From SVQP01 sp045594445 (GTDB lineage: Bacteria > Bacillota > Clostridia > Oscillospirales > CAG-272): 26,102 nucleotides of DNA. The position numbers and the translations under genes are program-made. Positions 14,887 through 22,678 of the stretch are shown piece after piece. The stretch lies in NCBI GenBank assembly GCA_045594445.1, contig JAZNYL010000118.1, positions 1-26,102 of the forward strand, given 5' to 3'. The notes below the pieces were generated by a model that saw nothing but the letters and a program-made list of their open reading frames with translations, searched no databases and was not told where the DNA came from. The first letter of the stretch is position 1. Each line of letters opens with the position of its first letter.

Positions 14887-15612
14887 ATGCAGCAATTTGA
14901 TACCGTATTTGATGCGGTTTTTTCCGCAAACGGCCTTGGTGAATACGCAACCGAGCAAAACAAGCAAGCATTTGCAAAGCTTTGCACGCACATTCTGGAA
15001 GTCAACAAGGTGCACAACCTCACCGCCATTCGTGACGTACCCGGCGTGATCACCAAGCATTTCGCCGACTCCTTAACTATTGCAACACATATTCCGCAAA
15101 ACGCAACCGTCATTGACGTTGGCACGGGCGGCGGGTTTCCCACGCTTCCGCTTGCCATAGCACGGCCCGATTTGAAGATCACAGCCGTAGACAGTACCGC
15201 GAAAAAGATTGCACACGTGCAGAACACCGCACGTCTGTTCGAGCTTGATCTCATCAACGCCATCGCAGGCCGCGCCGAGGACCTGGCGCAGACAAGCATG
15301 CGCGAAAGCTACGACGTCGCCACCGCACGCGCCGTCTCCGAATTGCGTATTTTGTGCGAAATCACGCTGCCTTTCGTCAAAATCGGCGGAAATCTGATCG
15401 CTATGAAGGGCGCGTCAGGAATGATAGAGCTTGAAGATGCAAAAAACGCGATATTAACGCTTGGCGGCAAATTTGTTGCCGAGCATCACATCTTCCTGAC
15501 CGACGAAAACGGTAATAAAGAGGAGCGATATATCTTTATTATTCAAAAGGTCAAGCATACGCCAAATAATTTTCCGCGCCAATACGCGCAAATCTTAAAA
15601 AAACCGCTGTAA
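14887..15612 (+). CDS. rsmG: 16S rRNA (guanine527-N7)-methyltransferase RsmG (GidB)
   Basis: A 241-residue SAM-dependent methyltransferase that adds the N7 methyl to G527 of 16S rRNA; loss gives low-level streptomycin resistance in other bacteria. The SAM site reads VIDVGTGGGFPTLPLAIARP (about 76-95), followed by VDSTAKKIAHV. The family motif VATARAVSEL and the LIAMKG block occur in order. Asn-Leu-Thr in VHNLTAI belongs to the N-terminal signature. The start is ATG 14887, ten bases after AAGGAGG. It is co-transcribed with mnmG and ends in a terminator overlapping its stop codon, which separates it from the partition genes downstream. Confidence 0.96.
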   Translation: MQQFDTVFDAVFSANGLGEYATEQNKQAFAKLCTHILEVNKVHNLTAIRDVPGVITKHFADSLTIATHIPQNATVIDVGTGGGFPTLPLAIARPDLKITAVDSTAKKIAHVQNTARLFELDLINAIAGRAEDLAQTSMRESYDVATARAVSELRILCEITLPFVKIGGNLIAMKGASGMIELEDAKNAILTLGGKFVAEHHIFLTDENGNKEERYIFIIQKVKHTPNNFPRQYAQILKKPL

Positions 15613-15630
15613 TTCAGCGGCTTTTTTATT
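15597..15630 (+). terminator. Intrinsic terminator of mnmG-rsmG
   Basis: CCGCTG (15604-15609) and CAGCGG (15615-15620) pair around TAATT and are followed by CTTTTTTATT. The stop codon TAA forms part of the loop, so terminator and gene end overlap. Confidence 0.9.
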
Positions 15631-15773
15631 TCTTTTTTCGATTATGCCGACCAAATAGATCCATCTTTTCTGTGATACATATAGAATCAGCGATCTCCCG
15701 ACACACCACGCAACTACAATCTTTACAGGCAAAGCGTGATAAACTTGTTCATAAAAAAATACAAGGAGTAACC

Positions 15774-16310
15774 ATGAGCAACGATATTTACGATCAACTT
15801 GATTTGATTGGCGCGTTAACGTACTTTAATCATAATTCCTTAAACATGTTTGAGCAAGCAGATCTGATGCGATATTTATGTACGCGTTTTCAACTGACGC
15901 AGTATGATTTAGCCAAGCATCTTCATATCAGTCAGTCAAGCGTCGGAAACAAGATCAGATTACTGCAATATACAGATCAGGAGCGATATTTGATTCTCAA
16001 GCATCATCTTTCCGAGCGCCACGCACGTACTCTTTTACGAATTTTGCCGCCAAAGCGCATCAGATTGATAGAAACTGTCGCAAATATGCACTTAACGGTG
16101 CTGCAAACCGAGGAACTGATAGAAAAATATCAAACGAATACGGACGATCGAGAAAATTTATTATCGCATGAACCAATTTCGGTTGAGAATTATATCTCAT
16201 CTATTCAGTCAGGCGCAGAAAAACTGCAACGTAATGGCAACAGGGTATCTTGTCTGACAGAAACAAGTGACCATTGGGTCAAACTCAGCTTAACAGTCTT
16301 TCTCAATTGA
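15774..16310 (+). CDS. ParB/Noc-like DNA-binding protein lacking the CTPase domain
   Basis: A 178-residue protein placed exactly where noc lies in Bacillus, between rsmG and parA. Residues about 30-92 match the ParB central domain: the helix-turn-helix LTQYDLAKHLHISQSSVGNK and the segment LSERHARTLLRI, which aligns with ISGGHARALLGL of the ParB at 17411. The N-terminal ParB/sulfiredoxin-type CTP-binding domain with its GERR motif, present in both ParB and Noc, is absent; only about 30 residues precede the HTH region. Residues 95-178 are not recognisable and could hold a dimer interface. I start at ATG 15774 with AAGGAG upstream; an extension to GTG 15672 lacks a ribosome binding site. Six parS-like sites follow directly. 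It probably binds such sites, as a Noc-like or ParB-modulating protein; this is inference. Confidence 0.85.
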   Translation: MSNDIYDQLDLIGALTYFNHNSLNMFEQADLMRYLCTRFQLTQYDLAKHLHISQSSVGNKIRLLQYTDQERYLILKHHLSERHARTLLRILPPKRIRLIETVANMHLTVLQTEELIEKYQTNTDDRENLLSHEPISVENYISSIQSGAEKLQRNGNRVSCLTETSDHWVKLSLTVFLN

Positions 16311-16313
16311 ATA

Positions 16314-16531
16314 CGTTCCACGTGAAACGTTCTTTTATTCGGCCAATGTTTCACGTGAAACGTCATTCGTGCACAACGTCGTCACGTTTCACGTGAAACA
16401 CTATTTTTGCAAGCGCACGTGTTCCACGTGAAGCATTCCTGCTTATATACGGGTTGGTTTCACGTGAAACATTTGCAATATGTGTATTATTTTTGCGATG
16501 TTATGCGGATAATTTGGTTCCACGTGAAACA
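16314..16531. other. Cluster of six parS-like centromere sites
   Basis: Compared with the consensus TGTTTCACGTGAAACA, sites lie at 16314-16329, 16347-16362, 16385-16400, 16420-16435, 16456-16471 and 16516-16531. Sites 2, 3 and 5 contain the perfect palindrome GTTTCACGTGAAAC and differ from consensus only at one end. Sites 1, 4 and 6 carry TTCCAC in the left half, always on the plus strand, and site 4 also has GAAGC on the right. Start-to-start spacing is 33, 38, 35, 36 and 60 bp. parS is the loading site for ParB rings that spread along DNA and recruit SMC. The rest of this gene-free stretch (16532-16632) holds the parA promoter. Confidence 0.95.
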
Positions 16532-16568
16532 TTTTTTGAATTTTGTGCAAATAATCTTATGAAAACTA

Positions 16569-16597
16569 TTGCAATCGCATCTGTTCCGTGATATAAT
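16569..16597 (+). promoter_or_regulatory. parA promoter with extended -10
   Basis: TTGCAA (16569-16574) and TATAAT (16592-16597) are 17 bp apart with TGA before the -10. It lies 38 bp downstream of the last parS-like site, within reach of spreading ParB, so autoregulation of parAB is plausible. Confidence 0.8.
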
Positions 16598-16632
16598 AGT
16601 CGCAGAATATTTTTTGGAGGTACATAGATTTC

Positions 16633-17394
16633 ATGGCAAAAATCATCTCTTTTTGTAATCAGAAAGGCGGCGTTGGCAAAACGACCTCTGCCGTTAATAT
16701 TGCCGCATCGCTCGGCATTCTCGGTTACAGAGTTCTTTTGATTGACCTTGACCCCCAGGGCAACGCGACCAGTGGCGCAGGCATCGCAAAAAAGTCTCTG
16801 AAACTGACCATCAACGACGTTTTGACCGGCGATATTGCAATGAAGGATGCAATTATCGAAACCGAATACGAGAATTTGCACCTTGTTCCCACGAATATTG
16901 CACTCGCGGGTGCTGAATTTGAGCTTTTCCAGCACGAAAACAGCGAATACCGCATGAAAGAAGCGCTTGAGCCCATCAAGCCCGACTACGATTATGTAAT
17001 CATTGACTGCCCGCCTTCTCTCGGCATGCTGACCGTCAACGCTATGGCAGCAAGCGATGGCGTAGTCATTCCCATGCAGTGCGAATTCTACGCGCTCGAG
17101 GGCTTGTCTCAGCTCATGATTACCGTGGGCAGAATCAAGTCTCACTACAACAACAATCTGACTGTTACCGGCATTCTGATCACCATGTATAACGCAAGAT
17201 TGCTGCTTTCTCAGCAGGTTATGAGTGAATTGAGACGTCATTACGCAGACAAGCTGTTTACTTCGCCCATTTCCCGCAGTGTTAAGGTGTCCGAAGCACC
17301 CGGCTTCGGCATGCCCGTATACTATCACGACAAGCGCAATAAAGGTGCATCCGAGTATTTGGCGTGCGCTAAAGAGCTTGCATCCAGAATTTAA
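16633..17394 (+). CDS. parA: Chromosome partition ATPase ParA (Soj)
   Basis: A 253-residue deviant Walker ATPase of the chromosomal Soj type. The P-loop KGGVGKTT (residues 11-18) carries the signature first lysine. VLLIDLDPQGN follows near 37, and DYVIIDCPPSLGMLTVNA contains the Walker B Asp. ATP-bound dimers sit on the nucleoid and are released when ParB stimulates hydrolysis, moving or sensing the origin; in Bacillus Soj also regulates DnaA. The start ATG has TGGAGG 12 bases upstream, a slightly long spacing. parB follows after 16 bp in the same operon. The short N-terminus before the P-loop is typical of chromosomal ParA and leaves no room for the extra HTH found in plasmid type Ia ParA. 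Confidence 0.97.
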   Translation: MAKIISFCNQKGGVGKTTSAVNIAASLGILGYRVLLIDLDPQGNATSGAGIAKKSLKLTINDVLTGDIAMKDAIIETEYENLHLVPTNIALAGAEFELFQHENSEYRMKEALEPIKPDYDYVIIDCPPSLGMLTVNAMAASDGVVIPMQCEFYALEGLSQLMITVGRIKSHYNNNLTVTGILITMYNARLLLSQQVMSELRRHYADKLFTSPISRSVKVSEAPGFGMPVYYHDKRNKGASEYLACAKELASRI

Positions 17395-17410
17395 TAGGGG
17401 GTTGACGAAA

Positions 17411-18310
17411 ATGGCAAGAAAACAAGGTGGACTTGGCAGAAATTTCTATGAAATTCTGGACGATAATATGCTTGAAACCAAAAAGGACTCTGTAACCAAG
17501 CTTCGCGTTTCCGATATTGAGCCCAGACGCGATCAGCCCAGAAAGGATTTTGAGCTGGAGCCTCTGCAGGCTTTGGCAGATTCCGTGGCAGATTACGGTG
17601 TTCTGGTTCCTCTGATCGTACGTGAGAACGCAATTTCTCCCGACACTTACGAGATTATCGCGGGCGAACGTCGTTGGAGAGCTGCAAAAATGGCAGGTTT
17701 GACCGAGGTTCCCGTTGTCATTATGGACAGCGACGACATGAAAACCTCCGAAATCGCGCTGATTGAGAACGTACAAAGACAGGATCTCAACCCCGTAGAA
17801 GAGGCGTTTGCTTATCAGGCGTTGATCGACAGATACGGTTGTACGCAAGACGAGGTGGCAAGAAAGGTCGGAAAGAACCGTTCTACCATCACGAATATGC
17901 TGCGTTTGCTGGAATTGCCCGACGAAGCGCTTGAGCTGCTCAAGAAGGGTGAGATCTCCGGCGGTCACGCAAGAGCGTTGCTTGGCCTTGAGGACGACGC
18001 ACAAATCATTGATCTGGCACACAAAATCGCTGAAAAGGACTATTCCGTGCGCGAAACCGAGCGTATCGTCCGTCTGTTCAAGGCGCGCGCTGCTGCTGAT
18101 GAGCAGCCCGAGGAGATCGACGAGTCGGATTCTCAGCGTAAGGTATATATGAAGGATCTTGAACGCCGCGTCATGCATACGCTTGGCAGAAAGGTCAGAA
18201 TTGCCCGCGTGGCCAAGAAAAAGATCGTCGAGCTGTCTTACGAGGACGACGAGGATCTGGAAGCAATCATCAAAATTCTCTGCGGAAACGACTTTTTTGC
18301 AGAAGACTAA
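17411..18310 (+). CDS. parB: Chromosome partition CTPase and parS-binding protein ParB (Spo0J)
   Basis: A 299-residue ParB of full domain content. The N-terminus LGRNFYEIL resembles the ParA-activating tail. The CTP-binding domain has PRRDQPRKDF, then GERRWRAAKMAGL near 86-98 and ENVQRQDLNPVEEA near 119-132. The HTH domain CTQDEVARKVGKNRSTITN binds parS, and ISGGHARALL follows. The C-terminal dimerisation domain contains LERRVMHTLGRKVRI. It loads as a CTP-dependent clamp at parS, slides outward and recruits SMC-condensin. I start at ATG 17411 with AGGGGG upstream; longer frames overlap parA. It is the obvious partner of the site cluster at 16314-16531. Confidence 0.97.
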   Translation: MARKQGGLGRNFYEILDDNMLETKKDSVTKLRVSDIEPRRDQPRKDFELEPLQALADSVADYGVLVPLIVRENAISPDTYEIIAGERRWRAAKMAGLTEVPVVIMDSDDMKTSEIALIENVQRQDLNPVEEAFAYQALIDRYGCTQDEVARKVGKNRSTITNMLRLLELPDEALELLKKGEISGGHARALLGLEDDAQIIDLAHKIAEKDYSVRETERIVRLFKARAAADEQPEEIDESDSQRKVYMKDLERRVMHTLGRKVRIARVAKKKIVELSYEDDEDLEAIIKILCGNDFFAED

Positions 18311-18332
18311 CGAAATTTTACGGAGAAATATC

Positions 18333-19613
<1,281 letters not shown>

Positions 19614-19630
19614 TTTTCCCACAAAATATA

Positions 19631-19669
19631 AGAACGGGTGTTCCATTTTTGGAACATCTGTTCTGTTTC
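19631..19669 (+). terminator. Strong hairpin after serS
   Basis: A 14-bp stem with two G-U pairs, AGAACGGGTGTTCC (19631-19644) with GGAACATCTGTTCT (19651-19664) and a T-rich 6-nt loop. Only a weak T-run (GTTTC) follows, so it may be a partial terminator or processing site that lets some transcript continue into the gene at 19687. Confidence 0.55.
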
Positions 19670-19686
19670 AAGAAAGGAGGACTTCA

Positions 19687-20388
19687 ATGTCCGGATTTTC
19701 CCGTATACTGATCAATCTGAGCAAAGACGCCTCCTCGCAGCCCTCTTTGCTTGAAGAGATCTGGTCGTATATTTCCGAAAAATATCTCACGCTGGACATC
19801 TCCATGTATCAGAATCTTGATATTGACCTTGGCAAGGGCGGCGTGATCAATCTTTCCTGGGCTATCGTTGCGCTGTGCCTTGGCATGGTGCTGGCCGCCA
19901 TTCTGGGCGTTTACGAGAAAAAAGGGCTTGGCGAGTTCGTGCGTAAGCTGATTTACGAGGAATGCTATACGCCTGAGACTGCCAAAACGCTCTACGAGCT
20001 GGGTTATCACAAAAATTCCGCCGTGCGCAGCGCGCTGCGCAGCGGATCTTTGTCCCGCATCGTGGTCTGCACACAGAAAAAGGAGTACGACGACGCCGTC
20101 GCGCAAAAAAAGCAGGAATATGAAGCAAATTCCGCCAAGGGAGCTCCGGCTTTCCGCAGCGTCGCTTACAAAATCGACTATCAGAACGACACGTTTTACA
20201 TTCCGAAGGACAAATCCTACGCAGCGGACGTCCGCTACGACAAAAAAGGCTCGGGGTGGATCGCCGTACTGGTCGTCGCAGTGCTTTCCGTGCTGATTGC
20301 GCTGTTTGTCATTTTCATTTTGCCGGATATGCTGCAAATGCTGGATAACTTTATCGGTCTGCTCAAGCCCGAGGCAAATTACCACTGA
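19687..20388 (+). CDS. Unknown two-TM membrane protein
   Basis: A 233-residue protein I do not recognise. Membrane segments are predicted at about residues 53-75 (INLSWAIVALCLGMVLAAIL) and 191-212 (WIAVLVVAVLSVLIALFVIF). Between them is a charged region of about 115 residues, with a Lys/Glu-rich helix near 128-150 and a likely beta-containing end (FRSVAYKIDY, DTFYIPKD). By the positive-inside rule the charged loop is probably cytoplasmic, with both ends outside. Start ATG 19687 has AAAGGAGG upstream. It is followed after 17 bp by the C26 hydrolase gene, so the two are likely co-transcribed. No catalytic motif is visible. Confidence 0.85.
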   Translation: MSGFSRILINLSKDASSQPSLLEEIWSYISEKYLTLDISMYQNLDIDLGKGGVINLSWAIVALCLGMVLAAILGVYEKKGLGEFVRKLIYEECYTPETAKTLYELGYHKNSAVRSALRSGSLSRIVVCTQKKEYDDAVAQKKQEYEANSAKGAPAFRSVAYKIDYQNDTFYIPKDKSYAADVRYDKKGSGWIAVLVVAVLSVLIALFVIFILPDMLQMLDNFIGLLKPEANYH

Positions 20389-20405
20389 TTTTTAAGGAGA
20401 TTCTC

Positions 20406-21089
20406 ATGAATAAACCTCTGATCGGCATTACCTGCTCCAAAACTGCCGAAGGAAAAATTGCCATGAGCCAGAATTACCTCAATTCCGTCTGGGAAGCAGG
20501 GGCTGTTCCGGTCTTTTTGGCGTACACCGAGGACGAAGATAAGCTTGCGGAATACGCGCAGGTCTTCGACGGATTTTTATTCGGCGGCGGCGACGATATG
20601 GATCCTGCGCGCTACGGAGAAGAGAAAATGTTTGACAGCGTGGAGATCGATGCCGACCGCGATGCGTTCGAGCTGTCTCTCTACCGCCACGTCAAACCCA
20701 CAAATAAGCCCATTCTGGGCATTTGCCGCGGCATTCAGCTGCTCAACGTAGCAGAGGGCGGCTCGCTGTATCAGCACATTGACGGTCACAGACAGGACGC
20801 ACCCGGCACCACGACAGCGCAAAAAACAATTGTTTTTGAAGGCTCTATGCTGCACGGGCTGACGCAAAAGAGTGAAATTTTGGTCAATTCCTTCCATCAT
20901 CAGAACATCAAGGCGCTCGCGCCAACGCTGACAGCCGATGCCGAAAGTGAGGACGGATATATCGAGGCAGTACACATGGAAGGGCACCCCTTCTATCTTG
21001 GCGTGCAGTGGCACCCGGAGATCTTCCGTCAGCAGGATCCCGCTATGCAGCGCGTGTTTGCGGCGTTCGTTAACGCTTGTCGGAGCTGA
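20406..21089 (+). CDS. Class I glutamine amidotransferase-type hydrolase (peptidase C26, PuuD-like)
   Basis: A 227-residue alpha/beta hydrolase of the gamma-glutamyl-GABA hydrolase group. The catalytic triad is visible: nucleophile Cys107 in LGICRG, and His203 and Glu205 in VQWHPE. The family motifs LFGGGDDMDPARYGEE near 58-73 and NSFHHQNIK near 161-169 also match. Members cleave gamma-glutamyl amides such as gamma-glutamyl-GABA or related conjugates in the cytoplasm. No putrescine pathway genes adjoin it, so the true substrate is uncertain. Start ATG 20406 follows TAAGGAG. The next gene, rarA, starts four bases after its stop and its ribosome binding site lies within this gene's last codons. 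Confidence 0.92.
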   Translation: MNKPLIGITCSKTAEGKIAMSQNYLNSVWEAGAVPVFLAYTEDEDKLAEYAQVFDGFLFGGGDDMDPARYGEEKMFDSVEIDADRDAFELSLYRHVKPTNKPILGICRGIQLLNVAEGGSLYQHIDGHRQDAPGTTTAQKTIVFEGSMLHGLTQKSEILVNSFHHQNIKALAPTLTADAESEDGYIEAVHMEGHPFYLGVQWHPEIFRQQDPAMQRVFAAFVNACRS

Positions 21090-21093
21090 TTTT

Positions 21094-22311
21094 ATGAAGA
21101 ATATGCAATTGGCGGACATTCTCCGCCCCAAAACGTTGGATGAAATCGTCGGGCAAGAACATTTGTTCGGCCCTCGCGGTGTGGTACGCCGCATGCTTGC
21201 CGGCGGAAGAATCACGAATATGATCTTTTTCGGCCCTCCCGGCACGGGAAAGACCACGGCCGCATCTGCGATCGCGGCGGCTTCGGGCATGCAGTTCCGC
21301 AAGCTCAACGCAACGCACGCGTCCACGCAGGACATCAAGGATATTATCGCCGAGACCAACAATATTTTCGGGTCGGGCGGCATTCTTTTATACCTCGACG
21401 AGATCCAGTATTTCAACAGAAAGCAGCAGCAAACGCTGCTGGAATACATGGAGGACGGCAGAATCACGCTGATCGCCTCCACCACCGAAAATCCTCATTT
21501 TTACGTCTATAACGCAATCATTTCGCGATCTTCGCTGTTTGAATTCAAGCCCGTACCGCCCGAGAGCGGTGCAGTGATGCTCAGACGCGCTCTGAATTAC
21601 CTCAACGAGGAGCACGGAACCAATAAAACGGCGTCGGACGAGCTGCTTTGTTACGTGGCAAAAGCCGCAGGCGGTGACGTCAGACGTGCGATCGGCCTGT
21701 TTGAAAACGCGTTTTTCTCGGCCGACGACGAGATTTTGCGCGAGCACGCGGACGCGTTCAAGAGCGGCATCGGAAATTACGGTGACGACGCGCATTACGA
21801 CCTGCTTTCCTGCCTGCAAAAGTCGATTCGCGGCTCGGATCCCGATGCAGCGGCCTTTTATACGGCAAAATTGCTGGAATCGGGCGAGCTGATCTCGGTT
21901 TGCAGACGCCTGCAAGTGATTGCAAACGAGGATATCGGCGCAGCTTACCCCATGGCGGCTGTGATTACACGCGCTTGCTGCGAGTCTGCCAAGGAGCTTG
22001 GCATGCCCGAGGCGAGAATTCCGCTGGGCAACGCGGCAATCATTCTGGCAACGTCACCCAAGTCCAACGCCACGCATCTTGCACTGGATGCGGCGCTGGA
22101 GGACGTACGGGCAGGCAAGGGAACAGAGATTCCCGAGCATTTGCAAAGTCCGCTGAATAAGGGATATAAATACCCACACGATTACCCGAATCATTACGTC
22201 AATCAGCAGTATTTGCCCAATGATTTGAAGGATAAGAAATATTACACTCCCGCGCAGAACAAGACCGAGCAAGCTGCCGCGGAGTATTGGAAGAAGATCA
22301 AGGGGAACTGA
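21094..22311 (+). CDS. rarA: Replication-associated recombination protein RarA (MgsA, WRNIP1 family AAA+ ATPase)
   Basis: A 405-residue AAA+ ATPase that acts at stalled or gapped replication forks and forms tetramers with SSB. Visible are RPKTLDEIVGQEHL, Walker A GPPGTGKTT (47-55), Walker B LLYLDEIQYFNRKQQQ (about 98-113), sensor 1 LIASTTENP (126-134) and the arginine finger in SRSSLFEF (144-151). The C-terminal MgsA domain shows SCLQKSIRGSDPDAAAFYTA, RRLQVIANEDIG and PLNKGYKYPHDYP. In this family Walker B is usually followed by HRFN; here it is QYFN, a small difference. Start ATG 21094 has CGGAG upstream; a longer frame to 20938 overlaps the amidotransferase gene. Repeat R5 begins directly after the stop codon. 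Confidence 0.95.
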   Translation: MKNMQLADILRPKTLDEIVGQEHLFGPRGVVRRMLAGGRITNMIFFGPPGTGKTTAASAIAAASGMQFRKLNATHASTQDIKDIIAETNNIFGSGGILLYLDEIQYFNRKQQQTLLEYMEDGRITLIASTTENPHFYVYNAIISRSSLFEFKPVPPESGAVMLRRALNYLNEEHGTNKTASDELLCYVAKAAGGDVRRAIGLFENAFFSADDEILREHADAFKSGIGNYGDDAHYDLLSCLQKSIRGSDPDAAAFYTAKLLESGELISVCRRLQVIANEDIGAAYPMAAVITRACCESAKELGMPEARIPLGNAAIILATSPKSNATHLALDAALEDVRAGKGTEIPEHLQSPLNKGYKYPHDYPNHYVNQQYLPNDLKDKKYYTPAQNKTEQAAAEYWKKIKGN

Positions 22312-22476
22312 CCCAAACGGACAACCCAACTCACGAAAGTTTTTGCGTCGCTTTTTTCAAAAGGCGCCCGGGGGCGGGGCAGAGCCCCGCATATCGCCGT
22401 TTTAATTTGCGAAGCAAATATGTTCTTCTTTGCGGCAATTTTGCCAAAAAGAACGGAGATGGTTTTCTCAATGTTA
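22312..22476 (+). repeat. Structured intergenic repeat, copy R5 with altered stem 3
   Basis: It starts at the rarA stop codon with ACGGACAACCCAACTCACGA. Stem-loop 1 is imperfect (GTCGCTTTT with AAAAGGCG). Stem-loop 2 is GGGGCAGAGCCCC. The region before stem-loop 3 holds an extra small palindrome ATTTGCGAAGCAAAT. Stem 3 is GTTCTTCTTTG with CAAAAAGAAC, and its loop contains another small stem, TTGCGGCAATTTTGCC. This copy differs most from R1 in its 3' half. Confidence 0.75.
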
Positions 22477-22486
22477 CATGTCCTAA

Positions 22487-22635
22487 TTCATTCCGTTCTT
22501 TTTTTGAGCAAGTAGCCGCAAAAAAAGAACCAAAAAAACGGCGTTTTTCGGGGCTCTGCCCCGTACCCCGCCGCCTTTTGAAAAAGGCGGGCGAAAACTT
22601 TCATCCTGTGAGAGTGGCCCGCTTTGGGTTGCTTA
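22487..22635 (-). repeat. Structured intergenic repeat, copy R6
   Basis: Inverted relative to R5 and only about 10 bp from it. On the minus strand stem-loop 1 is the third variant, CGCCTTTTT with AAAAGGCG. Stem-loop 2 is CGGGGC-aga-GCCCCG. Stem-loop 3 is the long form GTTCTTTTTTTG/CAAAAAAAGAAC, identical to R1. The leading box is decayed (ACTCTCACAGGATGAAAG). It fills most of the gap before glutamine synthetase. Confidence 0.8.
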
Positions 22636-22645
22636 ACCCATTTTT
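22625..22645 (+). terminator. Small hairpin with T-run before glutamine synthetase
   Basis: TGGGTT (22625-22630) and AACCCA (22635-22640) pair around GCTT and are followed by TTTTTC, ending 33 bp before the start codon at 22679. It may stop read-through from rarA or act as an attenuator in the glnN leader. I found no convincing promoter between it and the gene. Confidence 0.4.
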
Positions 22646-22678
22646 CATCCGATTTTAATAAAATTGAAGGATAAAACC

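Noticed and set aside
15672..15773. N-terminal extension of the ParB-like HTH protein from GTG 15672
   Set aside because: No ribosome binding site precedes GTG 15672, the added peptide resembles no ParB domain, and ATG 15774 has a good AAGGAG. It would not restore a CTP-binding domain either.
18311..18332. A T-box riboswitch before serS
   Set aside because: Only 22 bp separate parB and serS, far too short for a T-box leader.
22287..22658. A 123-codon frame across the rarA end and repeats R5/R6
   Set aside because: It is made almost wholly of repeat sequence, starts inside rarA, and similar frames differ between repeat copies.
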